Shown in pieces: positions 1-7,271 of a DNA stretch of 16,368 nt. The number at the start of each line of letters is the position of its first letter. Positions within the stretch are counted from its first letter, which is position 1. The notes beneath the pieces were generated by a model. It made no database searches and was not told where the DNA came from. It saw only the letters and a list, made by a program, of their open reading frames with translations. The stretch is from an uncultured Bacilli bacterium (GTDB lineage Bacteria > Bacillota_I > Bacilli_A > RF39 > UBA660), in the NCBI GenBank assembly GCA_947629395.1, contig CANRDQ010000030.1, forward strand, positions 1 through 16,368, written 5' to 3'. The position numbers and the translations under genes were made by a program.

Positions 1-79
1 AAGCCTATAAAATAGACTTTTCTCTTACATTTTTATTTTCTCTTTTGAAAGTGGAATTTAACTTTTCACTTTACCTTAA

Positions 80-1084
80 TTAATCTTTATAACTATTTTT
101 ATATTCTCCAGTTAGAATGTTTTCAATCCACTCTTGATTATTTAAATACCAATCAACAGTTTCTTTAATTCCATCTTCAAAGTTGTAACTTAACTTCCAG
201 CCTAATTCACGTTCGACTTTACTAGAATCAATAGCGTATCTTAAATCATGTCCTGGACGATCACCAACAAATTCAATTAAATCTTCACTTTTACCAAGTT
301 GTTTAAGAATAGTTTTAACTACTTCTAAATTAGTACGTTCAGAGTGTCCACCTAAGTTATAAACTTCTCCTACTTTACCATTACGTACTATCATATCTAC
401 ACCAACATTATGATCATGAACATGAATCCAATCTCTAACATTTTCTCCTTTTCCATAAACAGGAACTTTTTCTCCTTTTAAGGCTTTAGAGATAACTACT
501 GGAATTAACTTTTCTGGGAATTGATAAGGTCCATAGTTATTAGAGCAACGACTTATAGTAGCTGGTAGTCCAAAAGTTCTGTAGTATGCTCCTACTAAAA
601 GATCCGCACTAGCTTTAGATGAAGAATAAGGACTTGAAGTATGAAGTGGTGTCTCTTCTGTAAATAATAAATCTTTTCTATCTAAAGGTAAATCTCCATA
701 AACTTCATCAGTTGAAATTTGATGATATCTTTTGATGCCATATTTTAAACTAGCATCCATTAATACTTCTGTACCAATAATATTAGTAGTTAAAAATACT
801 TCAGGATTCTTAATAGAATTATCAACATGGCTTTCAGCAGCAAAGTTTACTACTACGTCAAATTTTTCTTCTTCAAATAATTTATAAACTGCTTCTCTAT
901 CAGTTATATCAATATGAACAAATTTATAATTATCTTTAGTTTCTAATTCCTTAATATTATTATAGTTACCAGCATAAGTTAAAGCATCCAAACAAACAAA
1001 ATAATCTTCAGGATATTTATTTACAACATAATGTAAATAATTACTACCAATAAAACCTGCTCCTCCTGTTATTAAAAACTTCAT
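80..1084 (-). CDS. rfbB: dTDP-glucose 4,6-dehydratase (RmlB/RfbB)
   Basis: Second step of dTDP-L-rhamnose synthesis: NAD-dependent conversion of dTDP-glucose to dTDP-4-keto-6-deoxyglucose in the cytoplasm. The 334 residues match the usual family length. Visible motifs are the Rossmann dinucleotide-binding glycines GGAGFIG (residues 7-13), the catalytic TDE triad T125-D126-E127 in STDEVYG, and the short-chain dehydrogenase pair Y153-xxx-K157. The HVHDHN stretch and the R-C-SNNYGPYQ region are also typical of RmlB. It is the last gene of the rhamnose operon visible here. Its ATG overlaps the final base of the rfbD stop codon (TAATG), which implies translational coupling. No convincing terminator follows in bases 1-79. 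Identification is secure because all four rml genes are present side by side. Confidence 0.97.
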   Translation of the reverse strand: MKFLITGGAGFIGSNYLHYVVNKYPEDYFVCLDALTYAGNYNNIKELETKDNYKFVHIDITDREAVYKLFEEEKFDVVVNFAAESHVDNSIKNPEVFLTTNIIGTEVLMDASLKYGIKRYHQISTDEVYGDLPLDRKDLLFTEETPLHTSSPYSSSKASADLLVGAYYRTFGLPATISRCSNNYGPYQFPEKLIPVVISKALKGEKVPVYGKGENVRDWIHVHDHNVGVDMIVRNGKVGEVYNLGGHSERTNLEVVKTILKQLGKSEDLIEFVGDRPGHDLRYAIDSSKVERELGWKLSYNFEDGIKETVDWYLNNQEWIENILTGEYKNSYKD

Positions 1085-1932
1085 TAAATCACATCCTTTA
1101 TTTCTTTTAAATATCTATCTAAAGCATCTTCCCATGTAGGTAAAGATTTAAAATTGCTTTTTAATTTATCTTTATTCATTCTAGAATTTTTAGGTCTTGT
1201 AGCTTTTTGAGGATAATCTTTACTTTCTATGTAATTAACTTTCATATTTTTACCTACTTTTTTAAAGATAGCATCAGCAAATTCAGCCCAACTACAATAA
1301 CCTTCATTAGTTACATGATATATTCCATACTTTTCAGCATTAGCCATGTCTACTAAAACTTTAGCTAAATCCTTAGTATATGTAGGAGATCCTATTTGAT
1401 CACTTACTACATTAAGGGTATCTCTAATATCAGCAAGCTTAAGCATTGTCTTAACAAAATTATTACCATTTTTGCCAAATACCCAAGAAATACGAGTTAT
1501 ATAATATTTAGAATTACGCATAACTTCTTTTTCGGCTAAAGCTTTACTTTCTCCATAAACACTTTGGGGATTAAGATTATCTGTTTCAAGATAAGGACTA
1601 TCTTTGGTACCATCATAAACATAATCAGTACTCATAAAAAGAATTTTAGCTCCTATTTCAATACTAGCATCAACAATGTTTTTAGTTCCTTCTACATTAA
1701 CAGCAAAGCATTTTTCTTTATCATCTTCAGCATTATCAACAGCTGTATAGGCAGCACAATGAAAAATAACATCAGGTTTTTCTGCTTTTATTAAATCTAG
1801 TACTGCTTGTCTATTAGTAATATCTAATTCTTGTGAAGTGGGAGCGACAATATTTTTTTCACCACGATTAAGAAGTTCTTCTTTTAAATCATAGCCTAAT
1901 TGTCCACCTACTCCTGTTATAAAATATTTCAT
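1084..1932 (-). CDS. rfbD: dTDP-4-dehydrorhamnose reductase (RmlD/RfbD)
   Basis: Final step of dTDP-L-rhamnose synthesis: NAD(P)H-dependent reduction of dTDP-4-dehydro-L-rhamnose. The 282-residue protein is of normal length. It shows the N-terminal nucleotide-binding motif GVGGQLG (residues 7-13), the S101-T102-D103 segment of STDYVYDG and the catalytic pair Y126-xxx-K130 (YGESK). The FHCAAYTAVDNAE stretch is typical of the family. It sits between rfbC (11-base gap) and rfbB (one-base overlap) in the same transcription unit. Nothing is truncated or unusual. Confidence 0.97.
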   Translation of the reverse strand: MKYFITGVGGQLGYDLKEELLNRGEKNIVAPTSQELDITNRQAVLDLIKAEKPDVIFHCAAYTAVDNAEDDKEKCFAVNVEGTKNIVDASIEIGAKILFMSTDYVYDGTKDSPYLETDNLNPQSVYGESKALAEKEVMRNSKYYITRISWVFGKNGNNFVKTMLKLADIRDTLNVVSDQIGSPTYTKDLAKVLVDMANAEKYGIYHVTNEGYCSWAEFADAIFKKVGKNMKVNYIESKDYPQKATRPKNSRMNKDKLKSNFKSLPTWEDALDRYLKEIKDVI

Positions 1933-1943
1933 ATTATCTCCTA

Positions 1944-2510
1944 TTATACATTGTCTCTTTCATCTCTAAAGCTACCTCTATTTTGGTCTTTAGCAGATAA
2001 AATTAAATCTGTAATGCCATATTTTTCAAGATCCCAATTAATATTTAATTCTTCATCTTTATAAGAAAATCCACCTTCACTTTCAGGACAATATAAAGAA
2101 TCTACTAAATATTGAAAAACAGTATCATCTTCTAAAGTTAAAAATCCATGAGCAAAACCTTTAGGTATTAATAATTGTTTATGATTCTTTTCAGTAAGTT
2201 CTACACTAATCCACTTTCCAAAAGATGGTGATGATTGACGCATATCAACTGCGACATCTAAAACAGCACCTTTTATACACTCTACAAGTTTAGCTTGAGC
2301 ATGTTCTCCTTTTTGAAAGTGCATACCACGAAGTGTTCCTTTTTTACTTTTAGATCTATTAGTTTGAACAACTTTTTCAAAAATATAATCTAGACCTTCA
2401 TCTTTTAATTTCTTTTCACTAAAATATTCAGTGAAATATCCCCTATCATCTTCAAATACATCTGGTTCAATAATATAGCAATCTTTTAAACTTGTTTCTT
2501 GCTTTTTCAT
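1944..2510 (-). CDS. rfbC: dTDP-4-dehydrorhamnose 3,5-epimerase (RmlC/RfbC)
   Basis: Third step of the rhamnose pathway: double epimerisation at C3 and C5 of dTDP-4-keto-6-deoxyglucose by a cupin-fold enzyme. At 188 residues it is full length. Recognisable features are the LRGMHFQ motif with the presumed catalytic base H64, the PKGFAHGF motif (117-123), the active-site tyrosine region around Y134 (FQYLV) and the C-terminal SAKD motif whose D175 would pair with the catalytic histidine. It begins 3 bases after the rfbA stop codon and is followed by rfbD 11 bases later, in the usual tight operon. Confidence 0.96.
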   Translation of the reverse strand: MKKQETSLKDCYIIEPDVFEDDRGYFTEYFSEKKLKDEGLDYIFEKVVQTNRSKSKKGTLRGMHFQKGEHAQAKLVECIKGAVLDVAVDMRQSSPSFGKWISVELTEKNHKQLLIPKGFAHGFLTLEDDTVFQYLVDSLYCPESEGGFSYKDEELNINWDLEKYGITDLILSAKDQNRGSFRDERDNV

Positions 2511-2513
2511 TAA

Positions 2514-3392
2514 TTATTTCCCTTTCTTTATTAATTTTTGTAGATATTTTCCATAAGAATTTTTAGATAATAAGTCAGCTCTTTCTTTTAGAGATTCTTT
2601 ATCTAACCATCCTTTATCATAAGCTATTTTTTCTGGACAACAGATTACTCTATCACCTTGAGTTTCAATAGACTTAATCATGTTACTAGCTTCATTCATA
2701 CTTCCAAAAGTTCCAGTATCATACCAAGTATAACCATCTCCTAGAAGTTCACTTTGAAGTCTAGATTCTTGTAAGTAAATATCATTTAATGATGTGATTT
2801 CTAATTCCCCACGAGCAGATGGTTTAACTTGAGCTGCTTTTTCGACAACATCTTTTGGATAAGCATAAAGACCTGTAATAGCATAATCACTTTTAGGATG
2901 TTCTGGCTTTTCTTCGACACTGATAACTTTTCCATTATCATCAATTTCCATAATACCAAAACGTTCTGGATCTTTTACTTCATAACCAAAGATTGTAGCT
3001 TTTCCTTCATCAGCATTCTTCATAGCATTTTGAAGTTTTTCTTGAAGCATAGCTCCATAGAAAATATTATCTCCTAAAATCATAGCTACACTTTCATCTT
3101 TAATAAACTCTTTATCAAGTAAAAAAGCTTGAGCAAGTCCATCTGGTGATGGTTGAATTACATATTTTAAATTTATTCCAAATTTTTCTCCATTACCAAG
3201 TAATCTCTTAAATGAAGCTTGATCTTCTTCAGTAGTAATAAGCATAATATCACGAATTCCTGCACTCATTAAAGTTGATAATGGATAATAAATCATGGGT
3301 TTATCATAAATAGGCATTAACTGTTTACTAATACCCTCAGTTATTGGATAAAGTCTTGTTCCTGATCCTCCTGCTAAAATTATTCCTTTCAC
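2514..3392 (-). CDS. rfbA: glucose-1-phosphate thymidylyltransferase (RmlA/RfbA)
   Basis: First step of dTDP-rhamnose synthesis: dTTP plus glucose-1-phosphate gives dTDP-glucose and pyrophosphate. The 292 residues match the family. The signature GGSGTRLYP (8-16) is followed by the SKQLMPIYDKPMIYYPL nucleotidyltransferase motif (22-38), GDNIFYG with metal-binding D108, and the VEEKP motif. The start codon is GTG at 3392-3390. It overlaps the TGA stop of the upstream glycosyltransferase (GTGA) and has an AGGAGGG site 7 bases before it, so this start is well supported. It is the second gene of the operon. Confidence 0.97.
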   Translation of the reverse strand: MKGIILAGGSGTRLYPITEGISKQLMPIYDKPMIYYPLSTLMSAGIRDIMLITTEEDQASFKRLLGNGEKFGINLKYVIQPSPDGLAQAFLLDKEFIKDESVAMILGDNIFYGAMLQEKLQNAMKNADEGKATIFGYEVKDPERFGIMEIDDNGKVISVEEKPEHPKSDYAITGLYAYPKDVVEKAAQVKPSARGELEITSLNDIYLQESRLQSELLGDGYTWYDTGTFGSMNEASNMIKSIETQGDRVICCPEKIAYDKGWLDKESLKERADLLSKNSYGKYLQKLIKKGK

Positions 3393-4276
3393 TTTTTTTC
3401 CCTCCTAAATATATTTCTAATTTTTAAAATTACAAGTGATATTTTATTAGTTATACACAATAAAAACATTTGAAATTTATTAGCCTTTAAATAATTTTCT
3501 ACAAAATAACTTTGACTTGTTTTTAAAGCATTATATTTTCTTACTCTATCTATGTTTTTATCTATTGTAACAGAGTGGTTATGGATAACTAAAACATCAT
3601 TATCAATTACAATTTTACGGTGTGTCTTTTCTATTCTTTTAGAAAAGATATTTTCTTCATAGTATAAGAAAGTATTTTCATCAAAATAATCAATGTCTTT
3701 TAGTAAATCTCCATCAACAGCGAAAAAACATCCTGAAACTACTCCCACAGGTGATAATCTACCTTTATAATATTCATCCTTATAATATAGAGATTTTTTA
3801 AACCATCTACTTATCAAAGGTAAATTAGCCTTAATTTCATCTTTAACAGTAGGCATTTTCCAACCTCTGTTTAACTTTTCTTTTTCGACTATTGTAGGAC
3901 CAACTACACCAACACCGATTCCATGACTATTAAGATCACTGGCCAAGTTTTCTATATCTTCCTCACTATGGATAATAATATCGGAATTAGAAAAGATTAA
4001 ATTAGCGTGTTTTAATTTCTTTAAGGCATACTTTGCCCCAAAATTAAGTCCTTTCGCATAACCTCCATTTTCTTCAGTTCTAATAAACTGAATCTTATCG
4101 TTTTGAAAAGATTTTAATTTTTGTAATTTTTCCAAACTACCGTCAGTTGAATGATTATCCACTACTACAATTAAATCTAAACAATTATATCCTTTGATAT
4201 TTTTTAGTAAACTTTTAGTAGATTCATAATCATTATAGTTAATAATAATAAACGCTAATTTTTTACTTTTCTTCAT
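3389..4276 (-). CDS. Family 2 glycosyltransferase, probably rhamnosyltransferase-like
   Basis: A GT-A fold inverting glycosyltransferase of 295 residues. Motifs seen are the N-terminal nucleotide-binding strand IIINYND (10-16), VVDNHSTDGS (38-47), NGGYAKGLNFG (70-80), the DxD-like SNSD (96-99), SGCFFAV (181-187) and the acceptor-side FLYYEE (203-208). This pattern matches the WbbL/RgpB-like branch of GT2 enzymes that add rhamnose or related sugars to polysaccharides. The C-terminus (about 263-287) is hydrophobic and then basic, suggesting membrane association. As first gene of the rhamnose operon, 4 bases overlapping rfbA, it plausibly uses dTDP-rhamnose, but the donor sugar is inferred from context only. 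The start is preceded by an AAGGGTGG site. Confidence 0.88.
   Translation of the reverse strand: MKKSKKLAFIIINYNDYESTKSLLKNIKGYNCLDLIVVVDNHSTDGSLEKLQKLKSFQNDKIQFIRTEENGGYAKGLNFGAKYALKKLKHANLIFSNSDIIIHSEEDIENLASDLNSHGIGVGVVGPTIVEKEKLNRGWKMPTVKDEIKANLPLISRWFKKSLYYKDEYYKGRLSPVGVVSGCFFAVDGDLLKDIDYFDENTFLYYEENIFSKRIEKTHRKIVIDNDVLVIHNHSVTIDKNIDRVRKYNALKTSQSYFVENYLKANKFQMFLLCITNKISLVILKIRNIFRREKK
3400..3406 (-). promoter_or_regulatory. Ribosome binding site fixing the GTG start of rfbA
   Basis: AGGAGGG on the minus strand lies inside the 3' end of the glycosyltransferase gene, 7 bases upstream of the GTG at 3392. It makes the GTG the clear start and shows that translation of the two overlapping genes is arranged in tandem. 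Confidence 0.8.
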
Positions 4277-4295
4277 TCTATACCACCCTTATTTA

Positions 4296-4324
4296 ATTAT
4301 AAAACACATTTTTAATTATATCAA
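4296..4324 (-). promoter_or_regulatory. Sigma-A type promoter of the glycosyltransferase-rfb operon
   Basis: On the minus strand a -35 box TTGATA (4324-4319) and a perfect -10 box TATAAT (4301-4296) are separated by exactly 17 bases. It lies 20 bases before the glycosyltransferase start, so the leader is very short. It is divergent from the LCP promoter about 100 bases away. Confidence 0.75.
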
Positions 4325-4379
4325 CAAAGATATACGCTATCTTCTTTTATATCTTCAAATCATTCTCCTTAATTATATC

Positions 4380-4442
4380 ATGTTTTAGATTAGACTAGAC
4401 ATATTTTTATCATCAAAACATTGAAAAAAGAATATGTTTTAG
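4380..4442. repeat. Repeated ATGTTTT motif around the LCP promoter
   Basis: ATGTTTTAG occurs directly at 4380-4388 and 4434-4442, and its core ATGTTTT occurs inverted at 4415-4421. The second and third copies form an inverted pair that spans the -35 box of the LCP promoter. This could be an operator in the divergent promoter region, but the motif is short and AT-rich, so chance is possible. Confidence 0.3.
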
Positions 4443-4449
4443 TTATAAT
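4421..4449 (+). promoter_or_regulatory. Sigma-A type promoter of the LCP gene
   Basis: The -35 box TTGAAA (4421-4426) and -10 box TATAAT (4444-4449) are separated by 17 bases. They lie 30 bases upstream of the ATG, which has a GGAGG site at 4468-4472. The arrangement is close to consensus, suggesting strong constitutive transcription unless an operator intervenes. Confidence 0.8.
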
Positions 4450-4479
4450 TATATGTAGCTAAGAATTGGAGGATTTAAG

Positions 4480-6516
4480 ATGGCAAATGTGAAAAATGAG
4501 AAAAAAGCTAAAAAAGAAAAGAAACCGACGAATCAGATATTAATATTGATATTCGTAATACTGAGTGTAATCGCAAGTGCGTTTGCGATTTATAATATAT
4601 ATTTATTAGATAGTATCGAGAACTTAATTCGTTATATCGTGATGATATTAATGATTGTTTTAGATTTATTCTTGATTATAAAAACAGTTCTCATCTTTAA
4701 GAATAAAAAGAAAACAAGGCATAGAGTTCTTCTTACCTTTATGATTTTCTATATTATAGCGAGTGTTGCTGTAGGTGGCGCTATATTCTATGGATATGGA
4801 CTTATCAGTAGTGTTAATAAAAAAATGGTTACCTACTCTTCTAGTTTAGTTACTAAAAGCACTAATGAAGCTAAAGATGCTAAAGATTTAAAAGATGCAA
4901 CGATAGGAATGATTAAAGATAAAACTTCTCCTGAAGGTTATATTATTCCTATGGAAATGATTGAAGAAAATAAATTACAAGATGAAAATGATATTAAAAA
5001 ATATGAAGATTATTCCGCTATGATTTATGATTTATATAATGGTGAAATTGATGCTATGTTTGTTTCAAGTGATTATGTTTCAATGTATAGTGGAATTGCA
5101 GAGTTTGCTAATATTAGTACTGAAACAAAGGTAATTGCTACTAAAGAAAAAGAAATGGCAAAAAAATCTGAAGCTGATACTAAATCAACTGGTAAGAATT
5201 TAAATGAGCCATTTACAATTCTATTAATGGGAATTGATTCTATAGAAGAAGGTTTAAAGAAAAATGCTGTAGCTAATGGAGATTCCCTTATATTAGTAAC
5301 ATTTAATCCTAAAACATTAAGTGCAACAATGCTTTCTATTCCAAGAGATAGTTATGTTCCAATTGCTTGTTTTAATGATAAAGCTGAAAATAAAATTACT
5401 CATGCTGCTTGGTATGGTACTGACTGTATGATGAAAACAATAGAAAATTATTTTGATATAACAATTGATTATTATGCTAAGATTAACTTTAAAGGTTTAG
5501 TTCACTTAGTTGATGCAGTTGGAGGAATTGATGCTCAAGTTCCTGCTGACTTATGTACAGATGATTCTAATAGATGGAAACAAGTATGTATTAAGGAAGG
5601 TTTCCAACACTTAAATGGTGAACAGGCCCTAGTTCTTTCTAGAAACAGAAAACAATTAAAAGCTGGAGACTTAGATCGTGGTCAAAATCAACAACTTGTT
5701 ATTCAAGCTTTAATTAATAAAATGAAAAATATTTCTGATGTAAATAAATTTATGGATATCTTAAATACAATTTCTAATAACTTAGATACTAACTTTACTA
5801 CAAGTCAAATCTTATCTTTCTATAATATAGGAAAAGATATATTGAAGAAGAGTTTAGCAAAAGATGAAGCTGATTTAATTAGTATTCAACAACTATATTT
5901 ACAAGGAACTGGTCAAATGATTTATGATGAAAGAATGAGAATGGTTCTTTGGGATTATGTACCAGATACAAATAGTCGTGATGATATTGTTGAAGCAATG
6001 AATATTAACTTAGGTAAAGAAAAACATAAAACTATTAAGAAGTTTAACTTCTCTATTAATGAGCCATATGAAAAAGAAGTCATAGGATACGGTCCTTATA
6101 AAACCGCATTCACTTATGACTTAGTACCGAATTTTGTCGGTTATTCTGAATCAACAGCAAGATCTATTGCTAGTAGATATGGTGTTAGTGTTTCATTTAG
6201 AGGTAGTGGCGGATACGTTGTATCTCAATCTGCCCCAGCTAATAAACGTGTAGATAAATTTTCAGGAACAGTTACTTTAACCCTATCAGGTGGAAGTAGC
6301 AGCAGTAGTAGTAGTTCTAATAATACAACCACTAAAAAAGATGATGGTAACAACAATAATAATACTGGTGGATCTGGAGGTTCTAACGGATCTGGAGGCT
6401 CTGGTGGTGAAGGAGGTTCTGGTGGATCTGGAGGTTCTAACGGATCTGGAGGCTCTGGTGGTGAAGGAGGTTCTGGTGGAGGCGAAGGCCCTACAGATGG
6501 TGACGGCGCTGACTAG
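4480..6516 (+). CDS. LytR-CpsA-Psr (LCP) family glycopolymer transferase with PASTA domain and Gly-rich tail
   Basis: Membrane protein of 678 residues. LCP enzymes transfer lipid-linked glycopolymers (teichoic acid, capsule, rhamnan) to peptidoglycan outside the membrane. Order of parts: basic cytoplasmic N-terminus; three membrane segments (about 18-43, 46-72, 82-108); an accessory region (113-220) resembling that of streptococcal CpsA; the LCP domain (about 243-415) with NGDSL (D268), IPRDSYV (R289, D290), SRNR (387-390) and DLDRGQNQQ (398-406); a PASTA repeat (about 548-603); a Ser run; then an acidic Gly/Ser tail (630-678) with two identical 18-residue repeats. Four cysteines (C297, C316, C359, C370) fall in the extracellular catalytic domain. 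The divergent rhamnose operon suggests a rhamnose-containing polymer as substrate (inference). Confidence 0.92.
   Translation: MANVKNEKKAKKEKKPTNQILILIFVILSVIASAFAIYNIYLLDSIENLIRYIVMILMIVLDLFLIIKTVLIFKNKKKTRHRVLLTFMIFYIIASVAVGGAIFYGYGLISSVNKKMVTYSSSLVTKSTNEAKDAKDLKDATIGMIKDKTSPEGYIIPMEMIEENKLQDENDIKKYEDYSAMIYDLYNGEIDAMFVSSDYVSMYSGIAEFANISTETKVIATKEKEMAKKSEADTKSTGKNLNEPFTILLMGIDSIEEGLKKNAVANGDSLILVTFNPKTLSATMLSIPRDSYVPIACFNDKAENKITHAAWYGTDCMMKTIENYFDITIDYYAKINFKGLVHLVDAVGGIDAQVPADLCTDDSNRWKQVCIKEGFQHLNGEQALVLSRNRKQLKAGDLDRGQNQQLVIQALINKMKNISDVNKFMDILNTISNNLDTNFTTSQILSFYNIGKDILKKSLAKDEADLISIQQLYLQGTGQMIYDERMRMVLWDYVPDTNSRDDIVEAMNINLGKEKHKTIKKFNFSINEPYEKEVIGYGPYKTAFTYDLVPNFVGYSESTARSIASRYGVSVSFRGSGGYVVSQSAPANKRVDKFSGTVTLTLSGGSSSSSSSSNNTTTKKDDGNNNNNTGGSGGSNGSGGSGGEGGSGGSGGSNGSGGSGGEGGSGGGEGPTDGDGAD
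6367..6474 (+). repeat. Two perfect 54-bp tandem repeats in the LCP tail
   Basis: Bases 6367-6420 and 6421-6474 are identical. Each encodes the 18 residues GGSGGSNGSGGSGGEGGS (LCP residues 630-647 and 648-665). Each unit itself contains shorter GGATCTGGAGG-type subrepeats. The repeat is about 56% GC, far above the surrounding sequence. Perfect identity, including synonymous positions, indicates a recent duplication or ongoing homogenisation. Confidence 0.97.
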
Positions 6517-6525
6517 AATAAAAAT

Positions 6526-6553
6526 AAACAACATATTACAGAATATGTTGTTT
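6526..6553. terminator. Bidirectional rho-independent terminator
   Basis: A perfect 12-bp stem (6526-6537 with 6542-6553) has a 4-base loop (ACAG) and T-rich sequence after it on both strands. It lies between the convergent LCP gene, ending at 6516, and the ABC cassette, ending at 6609, and can serve both. Confidence 0.85.
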
Positions 6554-6608
6554 TTATATTGAATATTTTTTGTTTTAAAGTTTTTTAAAATTAAGTAAAT
6601 AATTATCT

Positions 6609-7271
6609 TTATAATGACTTATCTGTTAATTTTTGTTTACTTATTGGTTTTATATTTCCGTTGTCTACTTTATATACTACATCACATAATCTATCAACGT
6701 CATCTTTAATATGAGTAGCAATTATTATAATTTTTCCATTTTTCTTTTCTTCTAATAAAATATTTCTTATCTTTTTAGCGCTTTTATCATCTAATCCATT
6801 AAAAGGCTCATCAAATATCATTACTTTAGGGTCTTCCATCAACACCTGAGCTATTCCTAGTTTTTGTTTCATTCCTAATGAATACTTATGATATGTTTTA
6901 TCAGCAGCATCTGTTAATCCAACATTTTCTAGAGTTTGATTTATTTCTTCATCCCCTATTCTATTTTGAATCCTAGCTAAAAGTTTTAAATTATCTCTTC
7001 CTGATAAATCCGATAAAAATGTTGGCTTTTCAATTAAAGCTCTTGTGCTAGGAGGAAACTCTTGCTCAGCAATTATATTTCTTCCATCAAATAAAATTTC
7101 TCCACTTGAAGGTTCATAAAATGCACATAACATTTTTAGTAGTACAGTTTTCCCAGATCCATTTGTACCTATTAAACCATAGATTTTACCACTTTCAAAA
7201 GTTAGATTCACATTATTTAAAACATCAATATCCTTAAAACTCTTTGATACTTTTTTTACTTCTATTTTCAT
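6609..7271 (-). CDS. ABC transporter ATP-binding protein
   Basis: Cytoplasmic ATPase of 220 residues that would power the two membrane proteins encoded just upstream. Seen motifs: Walker A GTNGSGKT (35-42), the region ALIEKPTFL (78-86) where many ABC-2 ATPases carry Glu instead of the Q-loop Gln, signature SLGMKQ (131-136), Walker B VMIFDE (150-155) with the catalytic Glu, and the H-loop IIATH (H187). The SLGMKQ signature and short length are typical of ATPases paired with ABC-2 permeases in drug, bacteriocin or lantibiotic self-protection and export systems. Its ATG overlaps the stop codon of the 486-residue permease (TAATG) and is preceded by GGGAGG. Last gene of the cassette. The substrate is unknown. 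Confidence 0.93.
   Translation of the reverse strand: MKIEVKKVSKSFKDIDVLNNVNLTFESGKIYGLIGTNGSGKTVLLKMLCAFYEPSSGEILFDGRNIIAEQEFPPSTRALIEKPTFLSDLSGRDNLKLLARIQNRIGDEEINQTLENVGLTDAADKTYHKYSLGMKQKLGIAQVLMEDPKVMIFDEPFNGLDDKSAKKIRNILLEEKKNGKIIIIATHIKDDVDRLCDVVYKVDNGNIKPISKQKLTDKSL

Noticed and set aside
1..79. Possible terminator hairpin (AAAGTG/CACTTT) after rfbB on the minus strand
   Set aside because: The stem is only 6 bp with a 13-base loop and no T run follows, so transcription may well continue beyond the window.
3389..3394. TGA at the end of the glycosyltransferase as a sign of recoding (TGA = Trp)
   Set aside because: Tryptophans in the window are TGG, and the TGA forms a normal GTGA overlap with rfbA. 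Read-through would add only a few residues.
5623..5700. Missing second arginine in the LCP DxxRxxRQ motif (DLDRGQNQQ)
   Set aside because: From memory, a DRGxNQQ variant is usual in many Firmicutes LCP proteins, so it is probably a subfamily feature and not a defect.
6286..6562. Open frames on both strands (6286-6534 minus, 6290-6562 plus) over the LCP tail
   Set aside because: They are by-products of the stop-poor, GC-rich Gly/Ser repeat. Their products are repetitive Arg/Thr/Ser or Val/Leu runs, and neither has a ribosome site.
6609..7271. Loss of the Q-loop glutamine in the ATPase (IEKPTF)
   Set aside because: Glu at this place is common among ATPases of ABC-2 drug and bacteriocin transporters, so it is not a sign of inactivity.
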